A stretch of DNA of 64,000 nt from a virus. Every line of letters starts with the position of its first letter. The stretch's first letter is position 1. The notes beneath the pieces are model-generated. The model had not been told where the DNA came from. It saw only the letters and a program-made list of their open reading frames with translations, and made no database searches. The stretch covers positions 1-64,000 of IMG/VR virus record IMGVR_UViG_3300033571_018919. One strand, written 5' to 3'. Positions 45,506 through 54,242 of this stretch are shown here, in pieces. The translations under genes and the position numbers were made by a program.

Positions 45506-46836
45506 TGCCACAGAATTTAAAAAGTTTAGTTACACAATCATTATATCCTAAAATTACAACAGTCACTACCGAAAGTGCTACTGCTGTTATACCAGCCGGC
45601 GGCGAAACAGTTACAGTTACAGGTAGTGGTTTTTTAAGTGGTGCAGTTGTTTGGATAAACAATAGCAATGTATCTACCACATTTACTAGCTCAACAACGT
45701 TAACTTTTACTTCTCCTGCACAAAGTGCTGGATTTTATCAATTATTTGTATATAACACCGATGGGTCAGTTGCTACTAAACCAGGTGGATTAATTTATAA
45801 TGCAGCTCCTGTTTGGTCAACTGCAAGTGGAGCGTTACTTCCTCTTGTAACTAATGTTGCATATAGTACAACTTTAGTTGCTACAAGCGGAACAATAACA
45901 TATTCAATAACTTCAGGAAGTTTGCCTTCAGGAATTTCATTAAATTCTAGTACTGGAGTAATATCGGGCACCTCTTCAGTCACTACCGGTACTTTTAGTT
46001 TTACTGTTGCGGCGACTAATGAATACAATCAAGTTACAACAAGAAATTTTAGCATCACAGTATCAGCATTAATAGTAGAAACATTATTAGTAGCTGGTGG
46101 TGGAGCCGGCTCCGGTGGCGGCGGTGGAGCAGGTGGGTTATTATATTATGGATCTGAAACACCAAAAACACCTAACGGTAGTGCTTTAGGATTACAAACA
46201 GGTGTTACATACAGTATTACAGTGGGCGGTGGAGGCACAAGTTCAAGTAATGGATCTAATAGTGTAATGTCAGGTACAAACTTTACAACATTAACCGCAG
46301 TAGGTGGCGGAGCCGGCGGTGGCGGCTCAAATGGCGGGAACGGTGGATCAGGAGGTGGTGCTCCGAGAATTATTCCAACTGGCATAGGATTAGGCACGAC
46401 AGGGCAAGGTAATAACGGTGGAACAGGTGTTGATGCAAACAATGCTTCAGGTGGCGGTGGTGGAGCCGGCGCGGTTGGTGGTAATGCTGGCGGAGCCGGC
46501 GGTAATGGTGGTGCTGGATTAAATTATAGTATATCAGGATCCTCAGTAGGATACGCTGGTGGAGGAGGTGGTGGTGGTGCTAACGGCGGTGGTTCGGCCG
46601 CACAAGGGGGTGGCGCAGGTGCCAGTGGTGGCGCAGCCTCAGGCACTACAAACACAGGTGGAGGTGGTGGAGGTATTTACACTAATGGTCCGGGTGCCGG
46701 TGGTTCCGGAGTAGTAATATTACGATATTCTGACAGTCTAGCAGCAGCCACTAGTACAACAGGATCTCCAACATACACAGTGACAGGTGGCTACAGAATT
46801 TATAGGTTTACCGGCAACGGATCAATAACATTTTAA
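45505..46836 (+). CDS. Chimeric adhesin: IPT/TIG and Ig-like domains fused to a glycine-rich tip
   Basis: This 443-residue protein starts at the ATG sharing bases with the previous stop (45503-45507). Residues about 15-100 are an IPT/TIG domain (PAGGETVTVTGSGF, then LTFTSPAQSAGFYQLFVYN). A putative Ig domain (YSITSGSLPSGISLNSSTGVISG) extends to about residue 190. Both are the modules that begin the LamG proteins. The rest is glycine-rich (ETLLVAGGGAG, then many GGGG loops) and closes with GGSGVVILRYSDSL and the TVTGGYRIYRFTGNGSITF cap of the glycine-rich family. The N-terminal platform of one family has thus been joined to the tip of another. Confidence 0.73.
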   Translation: MPQNLKSLVTQSLYPKITTVTTESATAVIPAGGETVTVTGSGFLSGAVVWINNSNVSTTFTSSTTLTFTSPAQSAGFYQLFVYNTDGSVATKPGGLIYNAAPVWSTASGALLPLVTNVAYSTTLVATSGTITYSITSGSLPSGISLNSSTGVISGTSSVTTGTFSFTVAATNEYNQVTTRNFSITVSALIVETLLVAGGGAGSGGGGGAGGLLYYGSETPKTPNGSALGLQTGVTYSITVGGGGTSSSNGSNSVMSGTNFTTLTAVGGGAGGGGSNGGNGGSGGGAPRIIPTGIGLGTTGQGNNGGTGVDANNASGGGGGAGAVGGNAGGAGGNGGAGLNYSISGSSVGYAGGGGGGGANGGGSAAQGGGAGASGGAASGTTNTGGGGGGIYTNGPGAGGSGVVILRYSDSLAAATSTTGSPTYTVTGGYRIYRFTGNGSITF

Positions 46837-46851
46837 TTAAATTGTAATAAC

Positions 46852-49800
46852 ATGACTACAAAAATTTCTAGTGATAACATACAAACAGCAACACTTAATA
46901 CATTAGGTGGACCTAAAATACAAACGATTACTTATCCAGGTGATGATACTGCTGCTGATCCAGCCGGCGGGCAAACGATTACATTGACTGGTTCAGGTTT
47001 TGAAGCAAGTGCAAGTGTTGTTATTAATACAACAGCAGTTGGTGTTGTTACAGTCGTAAGTTCTACTACAATTACTTTTACAACTCCGGCATTAAGTGCT
47101 GGTAGTTATACTCTTTACGTGATTAATCCAAATGGTGGAACTGCGATTGCAGTGCCGGGTATACAATATAGTGGTACGCCAACTTGGAGTACTGCTGCTG
47201 GTAGTTTGGGTAACGTATACGAAGCTGCTGCAATCAATAATACATTAGTTGCTACTGGTGATGCACCCATTACATATAGTTTGTTTAGTGGTACACTTCC
47301 ACTTACATCAACATTAAACAGTTCTACTGGTGTATTAAGTGGTACAGCAGATGCAACAGCAAGCCCAACTACATATACATTTACAATTCGTGCGACTGAT
47401 GCAGAAAGTCAAGATACAAACAGACAATTTAGTTTAACAATTAATCCAGACGTAGTTACATGGAATAGTCCTGCAAATAATATCACATATACTAGTAATG
47501 TAAATCAGGCTATCTCTAATGTTACAATGAGTGCTACAAGTGCTGCAGGGTATGGTATCACATATACAGCTAATAGTTTACCAACTGGTTTAAGCATTAG
47601 TGGAGCAAACATTACAGGTACACCAACGGTTGTCGCAAATAGTAGTTCATTAATTACTGCAACAGCAAGTACATCGAATAGAACTGCAACCAGAACATTT
47701 AATTGGGTAGTACAGTTAGGCACTGACCCATATTTTAATTTAACTACATTATTATTAAACTCTGAAGCATCTGCAAACGCATGGATAAGTGATAGTAGCA
47801 CAAATAGTTTTGCAATTACTGTTAACGGTGATACAAGACCTGCTGCATTTAGTCCATATGAAACAGTGTATAGTAATCAATTTGATGGCACTGGTGATTA
47901 TTTAACTGTACCAACTAATGCTGCTTTGGATTTTGGTACTGGGGATTTTACAGTTGAACTTTGGTGGTATCCAACTTCATTAGCAGCCGATCATGGATTT
48001 TTAGGAGCGACTGTTGGCGCTGGTTACGATTTTGTTTATAGAACATCTACCGGTTTTAATATAGCAAGGATTAATGTAGCATTTGACAATACATTTGCTT
48101 ATACCGCAGTTGTTAATACCTGGTATCATGTAGCGTATTCTCGCTCAGGAACTAATTTAAGAGTATTTGTTAATGGTGTACAAATTGGCAGTACCGCTAC
48201 AAATAGTATTTCGTATGGTACGAATGGAGGCACCGCAGTTATAGGTGGATCAACAAACGCAGACCGTTTACTAGCAGGATATATGTCTAACATGCGACTA
48301 GTCAAAGGCACTGCACTTTACACATCAAACTTTATACCATCAACAACACCTTTAACAGCAGTGTCAGGTACAAGTTTATTAACATGTCAAAGTAATAGAT
48401 TAATTGATAATAGTACAAATAATTTTACACTAACAAGAAACGGAGATGTAAGTGTACGTAACTTTGGCCCATTTGTAGAAACAGATTTAACAACTGGTAG
48501 TGGTTATTTTGATGGCACTGGAGATTGGTTAACGGCAACGGCTAATTCTGCGTTTGCATTGGGGTCTGGGAATTTTACTATTGACGGTTGGATATATCCA
48601 ACAGCATCAAATGGTATGATTATCGACACTAGAAATACTAATGGAAGTGCAAGTGGATTCGCAGTAGAAACTGATTCATCTAACCAATTTTTAATTTATA
48701 CAGATAGTGCTAAACTAACAGCAGGTACAGCACCTTTAAATATTTGGACTTTTTTTGCTATTGTAAGATCAGGTAGCACTATAACCGTATATGTTAATGG
48801 TGTTAGTGCAGGATCTTATTCTAGTTCACAAAATTTTTCAGATAATGCATTGGTTATTGCTAGTAATGAACCTAAAAATAAATCGTTGACTGGCTATCTA
48901 AGTAATGTTCGTATAGTAAAAGGTACAGCAGTTTATACCACAACCTTTACCCCACCAACAAGTCCACTAACAGCAATTGCAAATACAAGTTTACTGACAT
49001 TACAAAACAGATTTGGTGAAAACAATAATCGTTTTGTTGATACATCCGGTATTAATAATATTATTACACGTAATGGTAATACTACACAAGGTACATTTAG
49101 TCCGTTCAGTCAGACCGGTTGGAGTAATTATTTTGATGGTAGCAGCACACTGTATTTCGCAGGAACACCTATCTCAACAACACAAACAAATTTTACAATT
49201 GAAGCTTGGGTTTATTTAACAGCAGATCCAACATTTGGTGGCGGCGTAGGTCAGGTGGTAGTCGATGGCGGCGGCTTGGCGGGAGGATCATTTTGGGGCT
49301 TCGGTTTAAATACATCAAGAAATATAGTATTCAGATGGTATGACGGAGCATCCGGTTTTAATTGTACTTCTACTAGTGCAGTTTCTCTCAACCAATGGGC
49401 TCACATTGCAGTATCAGTAAGTTCAAATGCAATTAAACTATTTATAAATGGTAATTTACAAAGCACTACAGGAACATCTACCTTAACAAATCGTGGAGGT
49501 AATCAAGGTAACATTAACGTAGGAAGATACGCTACCTCAGATGCTTTGTATGGTTATATTTCCAATGCCAGAATTGTTACTGGTGCCGGCCTTTATTCTA
49601 CCTCATTCACACCAAGCACAACTCCATTAACGACTACTGTTCCTTCCGGAACAGTGGCATTTCTTACTGCCCAGTCAAATAGATTTGTCGATACTAGTAC
49701 AAGTAATAGAACACCTGTTTTAGCTGGATCTACTTCTGTACAGGCATTTAGTCCATTCGTACCTACTACTGAGTATAGCGCAGCTACAGTGGGGGGTAGT

Positions 49801-50937
49801 ATGTATTTTGATGGTACTGGAGATTATTTAACCGTAGCTTCTTCTACTGTATTTGGTTTGGGAACTGAAAATTTTACCTTTGAATGCTGGTTATACCCTA
49901 CAGCAAATCCTGCAAATGGACCAGGTACTATTTTTGATGCTCGTTCGGGAGTAGTAGCTGAAGGTTATGTAATTCGTGCGTTTAATGACAGAACGATTGG
50001 AATTTATACGTCTACAAATTCTTATGTTTATTCTACTGGAACTATTACTTTAAATGCGTGGAATCATATAGCACTAGTTCGAACATCAACGTCTACCAAC
50101 GGTTTAGCTTTCTATATTAACGGAGCGGCTGCCGGAACTGTTACTGTTAGTAGTAATTTGGGAACCTCATGGTCACCATTAATAGGTTACAATAGAGCAG
50201 GTTCAGGATTTGAATGGAATGGTTATATAAGTAATTTAAGACTTATTAAAGGTTCAGCATTCTATACATCCTCATTTTCGGCACCGGTTGCGCCACTAAC
50301 TACTGTTGGAGCAACATTATTACTTAATGGCACTAATAGTGGTATCATTGATTATACTAGCAAAAATAATTTAGAAACAGCTGGTAACGCACAACTATCA
50401 TATAGTGTAAAAAAGTTTGGCAATGCGAGTATGAGTTTTGATGGAACGGGAGATTGGCTAATAATACCAAACAGCCAAAATTTTGTATTCGGCTTTGGTA
50501 ATTGGACAATTGAACTGTGGGTAAGACCAGGAGCAACAGGAAGACAGGGGTTTGTAGCATTAGAAAATGCTGCTGGTACAATCGTCCCATGGGAGTTAGG
50601 AATAAACAATGGAAACACATTCCGAGTGCTTGTGCAAACATCTAGTGGACAGTATATAGTTGATGGAACAACATCTGTATCTACGAACACTTGGTATCAC
50701 GTTGCAGCCGTAAGAAACGGATCTACAGTCACGCTTTATGTGAACGGTACATCAGAGGGAACCCCGGCAAATGTTTCTACCAATGCTTTGGTTTCTGAAA
50801 CATCTCCTATTTACGTCGGAACTTATAACTATGGATTTCCGTTGACCGGCTACATAGATGATCTACGTATCACTAAAGGCTATGCACGTTATACAAGTAA
50901 TTTTACACCACCGACCTCAGCGTTCATTACGTATTAA
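46852..50937 (+). CDS. Giant adhesin with IPT/TIG, Ig-like and five LamG-like domains (third copy)
   Basis: This 1361-residue protein follows the layout of the genes at 30408 and 35968, but with only one VTWNSPA repeat and five LamG domains, starting near residues 342, 552, 759, 984 and 1195. The IPT/TIG domain (PKIQTITYPGDDTAADPAGG) is almost identical to that of the 35968 gene. LamG hallmarks are FDGTGDYL, FTxExW, (Y)HVAYSR or HIAVSV, and GYxSNxRxVKG. The end, RITKGYARYTSNFTPPTSAF, is shared. Linkers before LamG 2 and LamG 3 are nearly identical in DNA to those in the other two proteins. Probable glycan-binding virion protein. Confidence 0.78.
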   Translation: MTTKISSDNIQTATLNTLGGPKIQTITYPGDDTAADPAGGQTITLTGSGFEASASVVINTTAVGVVTVVSSTTITFTTPALSAGSYTLYVINPNGGTAIAVPGIQYSGTPTWSTAAGSLGNVYEAAAINNTLVATGDAPITYSLFSGTLPLTSTLNSSTGVLSGTADATASPTTYTFTIRATDAESQDTNRQFSLTINPDVVTWNSPANNITYTSNVNQAISNVTMSATSAAGYGITYTANSLPTGLSISGANITGTPTVVANSSSLITATASTSNRTATRTFNWVVQLGTDPYFNLTTLLLNSEASANAWISDSSTNSFAITVNGDTRPAAFSPYETVYSNQFDGTGDYLTVPTNAALDFGTGDFTVELWWYPTSLAADHGFLGATVGAGYDFVYRTSTGFNIARINVAFDNTFAYTAVVNTWYHVAYSRSGTNLRVFVNGVQIGSTATNSISYGTNGGTAVIGGSTNADRLLAGYMSNMRLVKGTALYTSNFIPSTTPLTAVSGTSLLTCQSNRLIDNSTNNFTLTRNGDVSVRNFGPFVETDLTTGSGYFDGTGDWLTATANSAFALGSGNFTIDGWIYPTASNGMIIDTRNTNGSASGFAVETDSSNQFLIYTDSAKLTAGTAPLNIWTFFAIVRSGSTITVYVNGVSAGSYSSSQNFSDNALVIASNEPKNKSLTGYLSNVRIVKGTAVYTTTFTPPTSPLTAIANTSLLTLQNRFGENNNRFVDTSGINNIITRNGNTTQGTFSPFSQTGWSNYFDGSSTLYFAGTPISTTQTNFTIEAWVYLTADPTFGGGVGQVVVDGGGLAGGSFWGFGLNTSRNIVFRWYDGASGFNCTSTSAVSLNQWAHIAVSVSSNAIKLFINGNLQSTTGTSTLTNRGGNQGNINVGRYATSDALYGYISNARIVTGAGLYSTSFTPSTTPLTTTVPSGTVAFLTAQSNRFVDTSTSNRTPVLAGSTSVQAFSPFVPTTEYSAATVGGSMYFDGTGDYLTVASSTVFGLGTENFTFECWLYPTANPANGPGTIFDARSGVVAEGYVIRAFNDRTIGIYTSTNSYVYSTGTITLNAWNHIALVRTSTSTNGLAFYINGAAAGTVTVSSNLGTSWSPLIGYNRAGSGFEWNGYISNLRLIKGSAFYTSSFSAPVAPLTTVGATLLLNGTNSGIIDYTSKNNLETAGNAQLSYSVKKFGNASMSFDGTGDWLIIPNSQNFVFGFGNWTIELWVRPGATGRQGFVALENAAGTIVPWELGINNGNTFRVLVQTSSGQYIVDGTTSVSTNTWYHVAAVRNGSTVTLYVNGTSEGTPANVSTNALVSETSPIYVGTYNYGFPLTGYIDDLRITKGYARYTSNFTPPTSAFITY
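48412..48461 (+). repeat. 50-bp exact repeat in LamG linker, copy 2
   Basis: Identical over fifty bases to 37924-37973 in the other LamG gene, at the same position between LamG 1 and LamG 2. Confidence 0.85.
48980..49140 (+). repeat. Conserved LamG linker, copy 3
   Basis: Third copy of the GENNNRFVDTSG linker before LamG 3. By eye it is about 90% identical in DNA to 32890-33050 in the first LamG gene. Confidence 0.7.
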
Positions 50938-50944
50938 GTAATAG

Positions 50945-50952
50945 ACTAAATA
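50945..50952 (+). promoter_or_regulatory. Late promoter-like ACTAAATA before the 637-aa fibre gene
   Basis: ACTAAATA starts 8 nt after the preceding stop, with the ATG 19 nt beyond its end. It is the same octamer as the one at 6552 before the tape-measure-like gene. Confidence 0.42.
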
Positions 50953-50971
50953 TTAAAAAGGCATAAAATAA

Positions 50972-52885
50972 ATGGCAATTATCAAGATTCAACCGTATAT
51001 ACTAGACGAAACGCAAAATTTTACTTTTGCTAACGTTACTATTACGGCGAATACAACTTCAGGTAATGCTAATTTAGGTAATGCCGCTACAGCAAACTTC
51101 TTCATAGGAAATGGTAGTTTACTTACAGGTATAGCAGGAACTTATAGTAATGCTGATGTTGCAAACTATCTTCCAACTTATACAGGTAATGTTGCTGCTG
51201 GCAATGTTTTAACAAATAATTTATTATACGCAAATGGAGTTGCATGGAGCTTTGGTAGTTCGTATTCAAACACAAATGTCGCTGCATATCTCCCTACATA
51301 CACCAGTAATTTAACTGCCGGTAATATATTAGGTGCTAATTTAATTAGTGGTAATTTCTTAACTGGAACACTAACAACAGCAGCACAACCTAATATTACT
51401 TCAGTTGGAACATTATCTAGTTTAAGTGTTACTGCTAATGTAAGTGCCGGTAACATCTTAACAGACAATTTATTATATGCTAACGGAACATTATGGAATC
51501 TTTCAGGTAGTTATTCTAATACAAACGTTGCTGCATACCTTCCAACTTACACTGGTAATTTTACAGCAGGCAATGCTAATGTAACAGGAAACATCACAGC
51601 CGGTAATTTAATTACATCAGGAAGTGGTGGAAATATTACAGGTGCAAATGTTATTTCCGCTACAACATTTACTGCGACAGGAAATATAAGTTCTGGGAAC
51701 GCTAATTTAGGTAATGCAGTAACAGCAAACTTCTTTATAGGAAATGGTAGTTTATTAACTGGACTTCCTGCAAGTTATAGTAACACGAATGTTGCTGCTT
51801 ACTTACCTACTTATACAGGAAATTTAACAGCAGGTAATGCTAACTTAGGTAATGCAGTAACAGCAAACTTCTTTATGGGAAATGGTAGCTTATTAACTGG
51901 ACTACCAGCAAGCTACAGCAATACGAATGTTGCTGCATATCTACCAACTTACACAGGTAACTTTACTGCTAATAATATTGTAGCATCAAATAATATTAAT
52001 GCAAGTAGCATCACAACTACTGGAAGTAGTGGAAATATAAGTGGCGCTAATTATGTAATAGCTAATTTCTTTAGTGGTAACGGAAGTCTACTTACAAGTA
52101 TTGCCGGAGGTAATATAACTGGTCAAGTAGCTAATGCACTAGTTGCTGGTACCGTATATACTAACGCACAACCAAACATAACAAGTGTTGGAACTTTAAG
52201 TAGTCTAAGTGTAACCGCTAATGTAAGTGCTGGTAATATTTTAACAGACAATTTACTTTATGCTAATGGAGTTACATGGACTTTTGGTAGTACATATTCT
52301 AACACTAATGTTGCAGCATATCTACCAACTTATACAGGTAACATCAGTGCAAATTATTATACCGGCGATGGATCATTATTGACTGGTATTACAGCTACAG
52401 TTGCGCAAACTGTAAGTAATGCCGCACAACCAAATATTACAAGTGTTGGTACACTAAGTGGGTTAACTGTTTCAGGTAACTTATCGTTTACTGGAGCTAA
52501 TGCGTATTTTTCTAATGTAGGTAATTTAAAAATACTTGGTGGAAATAATAATCAGGTGTTGAGTACAGATGGTACCGGTAATCTATCTTGGATCACCTCT
52601 ACGTCAGCAAACATGACGGTAGACACTTTTAGTGCAAACGGTAATGCAAATAGCTTCACGCTTTCTACTTCCCCAACAGATGCAAATTATGTTTTTGTAA
52701 ACATTAATGGAGTATTTCAATTTAGGGATGCATATTCATTAGCAGGAAATGTGATAACGTTAGGTAGTACTCCTACTAATGGAAGTACAATAGAAGTAAG
52801 TGCAATGAATGTAGGTGCGAGTTCAGGCGGTGGAGGAACTAATACCTCAGTAGTATATACAATGGGATTAATATTCGGAGGATAA
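50972..52885 (+). CDS. Tail-fibre-like repeat protein (637 aa), anchor type B
   Basis: The N-terminus IKIQPYILDETQNFTFANVT is the type-B anchor. It is dominated by the YSNTNVAAYLPTYTGN unit (about six near copies), which alternates with ANFFIGNGSLLTG and LLYANGVAWSFG units and only three QPNITSVG units. A FSNVGNLKILGGNNNQVL knob, a DTFSANGNANSFTLSTSP module and the C-terminus SVVYTMGLIFGG follow. The last two resemble the end of the 28831 gene, and as there, a 118-residue paralogue follows directly. Confidence 0.75.
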   Translation: MAIIKIQPYILDETQNFTFANVTITANTTSGNANLGNAATANFFIGNGSLLTGIAGTYSNADVANYLPTYTGNVAAGNVLTNNLLYANGVAWSFGSSYSNTNVAAYLPTYTSNLTAGNILGANLISGNFLTGTLTTAAQPNITSVGTLSSLSVTANVSAGNILTDNLLYANGTLWNLSGSYSNTNVAAYLPTYTGNFTAGNANVTGNITAGNLITSGSGGNITGANVISATTFTATGNISSGNANLGNAVTANFFIGNGSLLTGLPASYSNTNVAAYLPTYTGNLTAGNANLGNAVTANFFMGNGSLLTGLPASYSNTNVAAYLPTYTGNFTANNIVASNNINASSITTTGSSGNISGANYVIANFFSGNGSLLTSIAGGNITGQVANALVAGTVYTNAQPNITSVGTLSSLSVTANVSAGNILTDNLLYANGVTWTFGSTYSNTNVAAYLPTYTGNISANYYTGDGSLLTGITATVAQTVSNAAQPNITSVGTLSGLTVSGNLSFTGANAYFSNVGNLKILGGNNNQVLSTDGTGNLSWITSTSANMTVDTFSANGNANSFTLSTSPTDANYVFVNINGVFQFRDAYSLAGNVITLGSTPTNGSTIEVSAMNVGASSGGGGTNTSVVYTMGLIFGG

Positions 52886-52886
52886 A

Positions 52887-53243
52887 ATGGCAGCGCCAAA
52901 CACATTAAATTTAACAACAGTGACACTTAAAACATCGTTTGCGGCGTTGACTACGGTTACAGGTAACATTATAACTAATAGCACATCTAGTAATACGGTA
53001 GATAAAATCAATGATGTAATTGTTTGTAATTATTCTGGATCAGCAATTACAGCTAATGTAATGGTAAATAGAAGTTCAACCGCGTATTATTTGGCAGGTA
53101 ATATAAGTGTTCCTGCGTATTCAACATTGGTAGTGTTAGGAAAAGATACAGCAATATATTTAGAAGAAGGTGATGTATTACAAGCAAATGTAAGTGCAAA
53201 TAGTGCAGCACACATTTCTGCTGCGTATGAGTTAATAACGTAA
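52887..53243 (+). CDS. Small virion-type protein, paralogue of the gene at 30046
   Basis: This 118-residue beta-rich protein starts one base after the preceding stop, using a GGAGG site inside the previous gene. Its pattern (NLTTVTLKTSFAALTTV; IYLEEGDVLQANVSANSAAHISAAYE) matches the 30046 protein in length and in the EGDxxxxxxxANS element. Both copies follow a fibre gene ending in a short hydrophobic (I/V)FG(F/G) tail and precede an adhesin gene. No named family is recognised. A cap or decoration role is inferred. Confidence 0.68.
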   Translation: MAAPNTLNLTTVTLKTSFAALTTVTGNIITNSTSSNTVDKINDVIVCNYSGSAITANVMVNRSSTAYYLAGNISVPAYSTLVVLGKDTAIYLEEGDVLQANVSANSAAHISAAYELIT

Positions 53244-53245
53244 TT

Positions 53246-54208
53246 ATGACTAGACAAAGAACAAATTATGGTATAACAGGTTCGGAACAGACTGTTACTC
53301 AAGGTTCAAAGAATGGCCTCTATACTATTGTTGATGCACAAATAGCTCAAGGAGCTGGCAAGTGGCCAGCTCCTGGCATAGATGTAAACTATTTAGTAAT
53401 TGCAGGTGGAGGCAGTGCAGGTAAGGGACAATCCGGCGGCGGCGGCGCCGGAGGATATAGATCAAACTTAATAGGTCAAGCTTCAGGTGGGGGTGCAAGC
53501 GCAGAAGCACCACTTATTGTAAGTTATAATACTACTTTTAATGTAACAGTTGGTGCAGGAGGTGCAGCGCAAACAACTTTAGACCTTCAAGGTAATAACG
53601 GAAGTGACTCAAGTTTTGGTAGTATAACTTCTACTGGAGGAGGCGGTGGCGGCGCATATGGAACTCCAGCTGGTAAAAATGGAGGCTCTGGTGGAGGACA
53701 GGGAAATAACACAGGAGCCACTGGAGGAAGTGGAACTTCAGGTCAGGGCTATAACGGCGGTAATGTAGCTGTTTATTCTTCGCCTTATCGAGGCGCAGGG
53801 GGCGGCGGTGCCGGCGCGGTAGGTGCCAATGGATATACCGGTACTGGCGAGGGAGGTACCGGTGTAGCATCATCGATTACCGGAAGTTCAGTGACTAGAG
53901 CAGGTGGTGGAGGAGGAGGTATATTTGGTAGCAGTACTCCTGCAGCGGGCGGCGCGGGTGGCGGCGGCGCCGGCACTGGCTCAGGTAACGGCGGCGATGG
54001 TAGTGCTAACACAGGCGGCGGCGGTGGAGGAACGACTTACCCAGGAGGAAACTCGGGCGCTGGCGGTTCTGGTGTTGTAATTATTCGTTATTCTGATACA
54101 CATGCTAATGCCTCAGCAACTACAGGATCACCTACATTATCTGTTACTGGTGGCTACAGAATCTATACTTTTACTGGTAACGGATCAATAACTTTTCCAG
54201 CCAGCTAA
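53246..54208 (+). CDS. Glycine-rich tip adhesin-like protein (third family member)
   Basis: This protein has 320 residues. A distinct 45-residue N-terminus (RQRTNYGITGSEQTVTQGS) precedes VNYLVIAGGGSAG, then glycine runs with loops such as GGYRSNLIGQASGGG, GAYGTPAGKNGGSGGG and SSITGSSVTRAGGGG. It ends with GGSGVVIIRYSDTH and LSVTGGYRIYTFTGNGSITF followed by PAS. It is close to the 41521 protein in the glycine core and cap but differs in the loops, as expected if loops determine receptor choice. Its DNA looks GC-enriched relative to its neighbours. Tip-adhesin role inferred by analogy with polyglycine gp38 proteins. Confidence 0.72.
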   Translation: MTRQRTNYGITGSEQTVTQGSKNGLYTIVDAQIAQGAGKWPAPGIDVNYLVIAGGGSAGKGQSGGGGAGGYRSNLIGQASGGGASAEAPLIVSYNTTFNVTVGAGGAAQTTLDLQGNNGSDSSFGSITSTGGGGGGAYGTPAGKNGGSGGGQGNNTGATGGSGTSGQGYNGGNVAVYSSPYRGAGGGGAGAVGANGYTGTGEGGTGVASSITGSSVTRAGGGGGGIFGSSTPAAGGAGGGGAGTGSGNGGDGSANTGGGGGGTTYPGGNSGAGGSGVVIIRYSDTHANASATTGSPTLSVTGGYRIYTFTGNGSITFPAS

Positions 54209-54242
54209 GTTACAATTAAAGAATTTTTAAGAGAATTAAACT

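Noticed and set aside
53785-54012. Proline-rich minus-strand frames opposite the glycine-rich genes (also 46146-46442)
   Set aside because: They arise because the complement of GGN codons reads as Pro and Ala codons. No start signals, and no support in context.
30408-54208. Diversity-generating retroelement (template and variable repeats)
   Set aside because: No reverse transcriptase gene, no adenine-biased repeat pair and no C-type lectin variable region were seen. Variation among LamG domains is broad, not adenine-directed.
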